A stretch of 64,000 nt of DNA from Promethearchaeota archaeon. GTDB taxonomy: Archaea > Asgardarchaeota > Lokiarchaeia > Sigyniarchaeales > SOKP01. Shown here one piece after another: positions 31,073 through 40,500 of the stretch. The stretch covers positions 1 to 64,000 of the forward strand of contig JAEOTS010000025.1 of assembly GCA_016839745.1 (NCBI GenBank). Direction: 5' to 3'. A program made the position numbers and the translations under genes. How positions within the stretch are numbered: position 1 is the first letter of the stretch; every line of letters begins with the position of its first letter. The notes beneath the pieces were generated by a model, which did not search any database, had not been told where the DNA came from, and saw nothing but the letters and a program-made list of their open reading frames with translations.

Positions 31073-31367
31073 CTATTTAACTCCAAAGAGTTTCTTAGCT
31101 TCTTTTTCTCTGAGTCCTGAGATACCCCAGAGCTCTTTAAACCAATATTTTCCATCCATAATTACAACTGGCGTATTTACAATACACCCATCTGCGTCAC
31201 AGAAAGTTTTGGTGAAATTTTTATCGTGTAACAGCTTATGAACGAATTCTTCGTCGTCTATATCATGTTCTATATACTCGACATTGTGTTTGCGGCCAAT
31301 CTTTCAATTCTGTACATCTTGAGCAATCAGTTTTTGATATTATTATTGGAATTTGCATTTTTGACAT
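31073..31367 (-). pseudogene. Glutaredoxin-like gene, frameshifted left copy
   Basis: Near-identical to 45434-45730 but a net 2-bp deletion (tcgacattgtgtttgcggccaatctttc vs tcgacatcgtgcttatgaagccactctttc) breaks the frame. Confidence 0.8.
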
Positions 31368-31570
31368 ATTAATCTACCTTAATATTAATTTTGTTTTTAA
31401 TTGTATTATAAAAACATGATGTAAAAAAACTTATTTCCCTAAATTATAAATAAACTTTAATCTTTTTCAACAAAATACTTGCGAAATTTCAATTTTTTTT
31501 ATAATTTCTTGGTCTCTCGTTATTCTCTATTAACCGGATAAAAAAAAGTTACCAGTGTTTCTAAAATGAA

Positions 31571-34500
31571 TTATTTAAAGAATTTGTTGCCTCTTGACCG
31601 CATAATCTCTTGATAAAGATTCTTGATAAAAATATTAAATTGTTTTTTATCATATTTAACATTCAAGAAGTGTCCTAATATGGTTGGAATGTCATCCAAT
31701 TTTTCATAAACAGGAATAATTGTAATTAAATCCTTTTTCCTTTTTTCGAATGCTACTTGCCATTCATCTTTTACAGAAGCTGATTTCATAGAATTTTCAC
31801 TACAAAATAACACAAATACATCATATTCTTTGAGCGTTTCATCCATAAATTCCGTATAATCTGCAACTTTTTGTGCTTTATCCGATTCCCAATACATTAC
31901 TTTATCAATCTCTGGGTATTCTTCTAAACTTTTTATAACACTTAAAATTTGGAAGTGATCAATATCCAGAGTAGAATAACTTATGAAAATATTAAGCTCT
32001 TTGAATTTCTCAGGCAATAATTTAGAAACTATAGCTTTTGGTTTTATTTCTTGAGAGCGAACTTCTTCTAATAGAAGGTCCGAATCATCCCTGTCAAGAT
32101 TTAGCATCTCCCATTCTCTATAAATTTTTATGAATTGTTTAATTTGTTCGATATTCGATTGTTTGTCAAAAGCAACTGCTTTCGATTTTGAAAAGTATTC
32201 ACCATTAATCTCATTATTTTGAATCATTTCTTGTAAGACTTCAATAATGAAATCATCATCACTTATTCCAGTTTGTTCACTAATGTCAGTTATTTCTAAT
32301 CTCGCAAATTTTGTAGCTAAATTTAAAACAATTCTTTTTATTATATTAATCATTTCTAAATGTTTACTATTACATTGAGTGATTTTTTCATCACATTCGT
32401 TTAACATTTCGAATAGACCATATACTTTGCATAAATCTTTGATTTCTTCAAGGTCTTTCAGTGCATCTTTTACACTTTTTTCCTCTATCAGATGATCAAC
32501 AGTTAACAACCTATTATGAAGTTTTTGTTCGATTTTAATTTTCTTTTTGTCATATACTTTTATTTCTCTTCCTTTTTTTGGAATAATTACTCTCTTCCGA
32601 ACAACTACGAAACTTACTCCAGCTATACTAATTATACTAACAACAGTCATAATGATTACAATTAAATAATCTGGTTTCGTTATTACAGTATTTCCTTGAA
32701 ATGTATTTCCAAAACTATCTTCCTCAACATAAGCTTCATCATTTAAGTAGAAATAATTTTCAGTTATTGAATTATTGTTAGATTGTTTAAAGAATAATCC
32801 GAATTGATTACTTCCTAGGAAACTTCCACTGATGATGTTACTGTGACTCAATAATAGATAAATACCCCAACGGTTATAACTTATTGTTTCTGTATTGTTT
32901 ATAATGGAAATCAAACGACTTTCATTCAAGAAAATACCCGCTAACTTATTATGGTTCATATTACTTTCTAATATCGTGATATTCTCACAATCGTATAAAC
33001 ATACTCCATGTCCATTATTATTCGAGCAATCCAGATTAATTAATATAGCATTAGAAACATGCTCTAATTTAAGTCCTGCATCATTAAATCCTCCACCTGA
33101 GTTATGTAAAATACTATATCTTACAATGAAAAACGCAATAGAATTTCTAATTATTAAATTACTTCCAGTATTCTGACCATCAATTACTAAAAATTCAATA
33201 ATATATGGATCATTCCAAGTGCCTGAACCAAAGCACCACTCTTGAGCTTCTGCTTGATCCCAAGTGTAATTACCTGCACCAGTATCGTCAATAGTAGTAG
33301 TTTCCAAAACAACATAATCTGGGACTTTTTTAATAGATACATTTTGATAGCCGATATTTCCTACCAAATCAGCAGCATAAAAATGAATAAAAATTGTTTC
33401 AATCGGACCAGTAATAAAATTATCCCAAAGCCCTTGATCTATCTTTCCTGTTAAATCTGAAAAAGTATAATTACCTGTTATATATGTATCGTTAGATAGG
33501 GAATACCATGTGAGATCTAAATTTCCCTCAGTGATAGAAAGATTAAATTCAGGACTACTTAGTTGAAATGTCTCGTCTAATATTGGATTATGAATTGTAA
33601 TCACTGGTATTTCGATATCTTTCCCAACCATTATATCCATAAAGCTTAAAGTCCCTAAAGTATTATTTGCGTAAAATCTTATTATTACTGTTCCGTTTCC
33701 TAGAGCATCCCATTCAGCCTGATCTATAGTACCATTAGCTATAAATGTAATATTTGTGAGTCCTCCATCAAGTGTATACCACATCGAATCTATGCCATTA
33801 ACATTAGATATTTCTACATTAAAAATCGGAGGATTGTACCTAAATAAACTATTAGTAATTGGTGTATTTATTAAAATGGTTGGACCTGATAAAATATCTT
33901 TCCTGACCACAATTGAATTGGAGGCTAGATTCCCTAGGGTGTCATTCCCATAGAAAGTGATTGTTACTGTTCCATTTACTTGAGCATCCCATTCTGTCTG
34001 GTCTATGGAGCCATTAGTTATAAATATAATATTTGTGAGCCCGCCATCAAGCGTATACCACATCGTGTCAATACCATTAATAGCAGTTATTATCACATTG
34101 AAATTTGGCGCAAGAATTCCAAAAAGTTCATTAAGAATTGGAGATATGATGAAGATGTTTGGCAATTGGATATCCTTCCTAACCACAACAGAATTAGAGG
34201 CTAAATTCCCAACGGTATCATTTGCATAGAAAGTTATAGTTACAGTACCATTTGCTTGATTATCCCATTCAATTGGATCTATGGTACCATTGATTGTAAA
34301 TGTAATATTTATGAACCCGCCATCAAGCGTGTACCACATCATATCCACACCATTGATATCCGAGATTTCTACATTAAAAGTGGGGGGGAGAGGTCCAAAG
34401 AGCTCATTTGGTATAGGTGAATTAATGGTAATATTCGGAATTTCGATATCTTTTCGAACTACTACGGAATTAGAAGCTATATTCCCTAAGGTATCGTTTG

Positions 34501-37500
34501 CGTAGAAAATTATGGTAACGGTTCCATTTGATAGAGCATCCCATTCTGTCTGATCAATTGTCCCATTAGTTATAAATGTAATATTGGTTATACCTCCATC
34601 AAGTGTATACCACATTGTATCTACAATATTAATAGCAGTTATTTCTACATTATAGTTCGGAGAAGTATACCCAAACAAGTTATTTGAAGCTGGAGTATTT
34701 ATTAAAATGGTTGGACCAGATAAAATATCTTTCCTAACTACTAAAGAATTGGAAGCTAGATTCCCTAGGGTGTCATTCCCATAGAAAGTGATGGTTACAG
34801 TTCCATTCCCTTGAGCATCCCATTCTGTCTGATCTATTGTTCCATTAGCTATAAATGTTATATTAGTTAAACCTCCATCAAGTGTATACCACATTGTATC
34901 TATTCCGTTGATATCCGAAATTTCCACAGTAAAATTTGGTGCAAGGGCTCCAAAGAGCTCGTTTGGAAGGGGGAAATTAATGATAATATTTGGTAATTCG
35001 ATATCCTTACGTACTACAACAGAACTAGAAGCTAAATTCCCAACGGTATCATTTGCATAGAATATGATGGTAAGAGTTCCATTTGATTGAGCATCCCATT
35101 CAGTCTGGTCTATGGTACCATTGGTTATAAATGTAACATTAGTTATACCTCCGTCAAGCGTATACCACATTGCACCTATTCCATTGATATCGGTAATTTC
35201 TACAGTAAAAGATGGCGCAAGAGATCCAAAGAGCTCATTTGGTAAAGGTGAAATAATGTTAATATTAGGAACTTCGATATCCTTCCGAACTACAACAGAA
35301 CTAGAGTCAAAATTTCCAATGGTATCATTAGCATAGAATGTGATGGTAACAGTCCCATTTGATTGAGCATCCCATTCTGTCTGATCAATGGTTCCATTGG
35401 TTATAAATGTAATATTCGTGAGCCCGCCATTAAGTGTATACCACATTGTATCTATTCCATTGATATCAGCAATTTCTACAGTAAAAGTTGGTGCAAGAGA
35501 TCCAAAGAGCTCATTTGGTAAAGGAGAAATAATAAAAATATTAGGAGCTTCGATATCCTTCCGAACTACAACAGAATTAAAGGCTAGATTTCCTAGGGTG
35601 TCATTCCCATAAAAAGTTATGGTTATGGTTCCATTCCCTTGAGCATCCCATTCGATCTGATCAATGTTCCCGTTAGCTATAAACGTGATATTTATGAGCC
35701 CGCCATCAAGTGTATACCACATCGTATCTATTCCGTTGATATCCGTAATTTCAACGTTAAAAGTTGGTGCGATAACTCCAAAGAGCTCATTAGGAAGAGG
35801 TGAATTTATGATAATATCTGGCAATTCGATATCTTTCCTAACAATTACAGAATTAGAAGCTAAATTCCCAATAGTATCATTTGCATAGAAATTGATCGTA
35901 ACGGTACCATTTACCCGATTATCCCATTCTGTCTGATCAATGGTCCCATTGGTTATAAATGTAATATTCGTGAGCCCGCCATCAAGTGTATACCACATTG
36001 TATCTATTCCATTGATATCCGAAATTTCTACTGAAAAAATTGGCGCCAGGGATCCAAAGAGCTCATTAGGAAGAGGTGAATTTATGAAAATATCTGGCAA
36101 TTCGATATCTTTCCTAACAATTACAGAATTAGAAGCTAAATTCCCAACGGTATCATTTGCATAGAATGTGATGGTAACAGTTCCATTTGATTGAGCATCC
36201 CATTCAGTCTGGTCTATAGTACCATTGGTTATAAATGTAATATTCGTGAGCCCGCCATCAAGTGTATACCACATTGTATCTATTCCGTTGATATCGGTAA
36301 TTTCCACAGTAAAGGTTGGTGCAAGAGATCCAAAAAGCTCATTTGGTAAAGGAGAAATAATAAAAATATTAGGAAGTTCGATATCTTTCAGAATTACAAC
36401 AGAATTAAAGGCTAGATTTCCTATGGTATCATTCGCATAAAAATTTATAGTTAGGGTGCCATTTCCTTGAGCATCCCATTCAGTCTGGTATATAGTACCA
36501 TTGGTTATAAATGTAATATTCGTGAGCCCGCCATCAAGTGTATACCACATTGTATCTATTCCGTTGATATCCGTTATTTCAACATTAAAAGTTGGTGCAA
36601 TAACTCCAAAGAGCTCATTTGGAAGAGGTGAATTTATGATAATATTTGGTAGTTCGATATCTTTCCTAACTGCTACTGAATTAAAGGCTAGGTTTCCAAT
36701 AGTATCATTTGCATAGAAAGTGATCGTAACGGTACCATTTACCCGATTATCCCATTCTGTCTGATCAATGGTTCCATTAGCAATAAATGTAATATTTGTG
36801 AGGCCTCCATCGAGTGTATACCACATCATATCTATTCCATTGATATCCGAAATTTCTACATCAAACGATGGCGCAAGAGACCCAAAGAGCTCATTTAGTA
36901 AAGGTGAATTAATATTTATATCTGGTATTTCGACGTCCTTCCGAACTACAACAGAATTAGAAGCTAAATTCCCAACGGTATCATTTGTATAGAAAATGAC
37001 GGTAATCGTTCCATTTACTTGATTATCCCATTCAATTTGGTCTATGGTACCATTGGTTATAAATGTAATATTAGTTAAACCTCCGTCAAGCGTGTACCAC
37101 ATTACATCTATTCCGTTGATATCAGTAATTTCCACAATATAAGTTGGCGTTAGGACTCCGAAAAGTTCATTTGATAAAGGAGAAATAATAATAATATCTG
37201 GCGCTACGATATCTTTCCTAACTAAAACAGCAGCAGAGGCCAGCTTTCCAAGTGTACCATTCACATAGAAAGTAATTAATACTGTTCCATTTGCTAATTT
37301 ATTCCATTCAATCTGATCAATAGTCCCATTAGCTATAAATGTAATATTTGTGAGACCACCATCAAGCGTATACCACATTGTATCTACGCCATCTGTATCG
37401 TTTATTTCTACATTAAAATTTGGAGAAGTGATCCCAAATAAACTGTTTGAAATCGGCGCATTTATTACAACAGTTGGAACCGATTCAATTCCATCATCCC

Positions 37501-40500
37501 ATATTGGAAAATTATCTTGACTTCCTGCGGTACCAGGTATTAAATATGGACTATCTCCTATTCCATCATCATTTGCATCTACTCCTCCATAATCATCCCA
37601 ATAATTACCAATAGTTCCATTATCCCAATCATTATTCGTTCCATTATCGAGTGCGTTGATACCATTTCCTATAATTAAATTATTAAAAATTAAAGAATAA
37701 TTAGCTTCTGTTAAAAAAAATCCATAATTAATAGTATTATTTATGGTGTTTCCCGAAATAACATTATCAATATTTTCGAATAAATATATTCCATAGAGGT
37801 CATAGTTATTTACTATATTATTCGAGATTATGTTACTACTACTATTAAGAAGTATTCCTATCCCAAAACCAGTTGGAAACCAGTTGGAATTAATGGTGTT
37901 TCCTGTAATACTGTTATTATTACTATACAATGAAACTATCCCAAAGTTGTTACTATTTAAGGTGTTTCCTGTAATGTTATTATTATTACACTCGCTTATC
38001 CATATACCATAATAGTTTCCTGAAATCGAGTTGTTTCCTGAAATTGAGTTATTTACACTCCTTCCCAGGTATATCCCACGAGAATTATTTGAACAATTGT
38101 TTCTTGTAGATAGTGAATTAGTAACATTAACCAATTCAATCCCCGCTCTTGTTGAATTGAATACAGTACAATTTTCAATTCTAAAATATACATCAGAATT
38201 TTCAATGTAAATACAACTAACCGAATTGTTTTGAGCATTAATTGCTAAATCTTCTATTACATAAGGATCCGAACTTGTACCCTGTCCAGTACACTTTCCT
38301 GCATCTTTAAAATATTGCCACTCTTGATTACCCTCTAAATAAATAGTCTGTGGAGCTATTGCACTGTCCTGTGTCACATCATAAAAGCTTAATATCCCCA
38401 ACGCATTCGATTGAAATCCAAGAATATGACTTCGATAGGCGTCATAATTATACGGAATACAACCATATGCCCATGGCATATCATCTTCAACTAAAAGTTG
38501 TTGGATTCTTTCGTAAAATACTTTCCTTGCATTTGGATCAGTTTCGAATAATGCTGCTTCCATTAAAAGCTGCACATTGGCCCAAGGATCAAATGGATCT
38601 CTACCCGCTCCCATTGCTGCTGTATAACCATTATATTGAACTCCATTATATGCGATAGATCTATTAGTGAAATGTGGGTTGATATAATTGCTTGGATCAA
38701 CATAATCAGGACCCCATCCCATCCAAAAGAGTTCCAGCATATTTCTTGTATAGGGAGGAATTTCAACCAATCTATAAAAATAATCCGTCCAGGTCATGCC
38801 CTCATCAGTAACTTCGATTCCTATTTTATCAAGATTATTTTGCAATAAAGGTAAAATATTTTCGCGAAGGGTGTTACCTATATTATAAGTATAATTGAAA
38901 GTGCGGAATGATGCGGCAGACCATAGAGCCTCATCCATTCCGGGGTAATTTGCGTCCCATCCTATTCCAAAGCCCATACTTTGCATGATTTCTCTAGCTT
39001 GTGTTATGTTGTATATTGCAACATCAAAGGACCAATTGGCGTAGGGCATATTTTCAGGTATAGGCGACTTTAATCTTACGGCATTTCCTCCATATAATTC
39101 ATCAATAATGTAAGAGTAGTTTATTGCATACGAAATTGCTTTTCGCCATGTATTATTAATAATTTGATTATTCATACCGAGATATTGAACAATCATGCTT
39201 TGTCCAGCGTTAAATAACGTAATATCGGGATCAGCATCAAAAGTTGAAAACATTGAAGTCAATGGATCAACCAGTAAGTCAACTTCACCTGATAACAGTG
39301 CGTTATTTCTGTCTACTGCATCTGGAATAATGGAAAATTTAAGGATGGAAACATTGGCTTTTCCTGCCCAGTAATTCTCAAAAGCGTGAAACTTTACTTC
39401 ATTATCAGGTAAATAATGATCATAAACAAACGGACCTGTCCCTATTAAATCACCTGTAGTGGTATTAATAGCTGCAAATTGAGGTGTAGATATAGGAGAT
39501 AGAATATATGAACCAGGAAAGCACAATAAATTATCAAATACACCATAAGGTTTATTCAACTCGAATCTAATTGTATATTCATCTACAATTACAGTATCGT
39601 TAATAATAGGAAAATACATACTAACATCAGGATCATAATATTGATAAAGTTCAGCCGCATAAGCCATAGTATTATTTATGAAGTATGCTAACCTATCAAA
39701 AGAAAATTTTACTGCAGTCGCGTTAAATTTAGTTCCATCGTGGAAAATTACATTAGACCTGAGAGAAACAGTGTACCATGTGTCTGTGGAATTGATCATC
39801 CATGTACCCATTGATGTTGCAAGATTTGGTATAACTGGTAAATTAGGATCCGATATTTTATATTTAAATAAACCCTCACACACTTGATATATTACATCAA
39901 ATGATACTGTATCATAAGCAACGTGAGGATCAAGATCAAATGGACCATAAGCAGTACCAAAAACAATTTTAAATATATCATCTCCTTGGTCGATCCCATC
40001 ATCCCAAATTGGAAAGTTATCTTGACTTACTGTTGGGCCAGATATTGGATAAGATGTATCCCCCATTCCGTCATCATTTTCATCTACTCCTGGATAATCA
40101 TCCCAAAAATTACCAAGACTTCCATTATCCCATGAATTGCTAATCAAACTTTCAAAAGCATTGATATTATTTGAGATAAATGAATTGTTATAAATTAGAA
40201 TGCTATTACTATTATTTACATTCATTCCATATTGAACATTATTATTTACATTATTACCAGTGATGGTAAAGTTGGTATTAAGATTGAATAGATGTATCCC
40301 TACGCCGTTATTTGAACAATTGTTCCCAATTATTTGTCCATTACTAGCATTTAGCAATTTAATTCCTGCATCTGCAGAATTAAATAATGTACAATTTTCA
40401 ATTCTAAAATATACCTCAGAATTTTCAATAAAAATACAACTAACAGATTCATTTTGGCCATCGATTACTAAATCTTCGATTACATAAGGATCAGAAATTG

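Noticed and set aside
33756-36992. Series of plus-strand ~74-aa ORFs (33756, 34005, 34281, 34505 region, 35112, 35388, 35664, 35940, 36225, 36501, 36768) that look like a repeated gene family
   Set aside because: They are antisense shadows of the 276-bp repeat units in the minus-strand giant gene; spacing equals the repeat period.
33330-37490. CRISPR array
   Set aside because: Repeats are long, coding, contiguous and without spacers.
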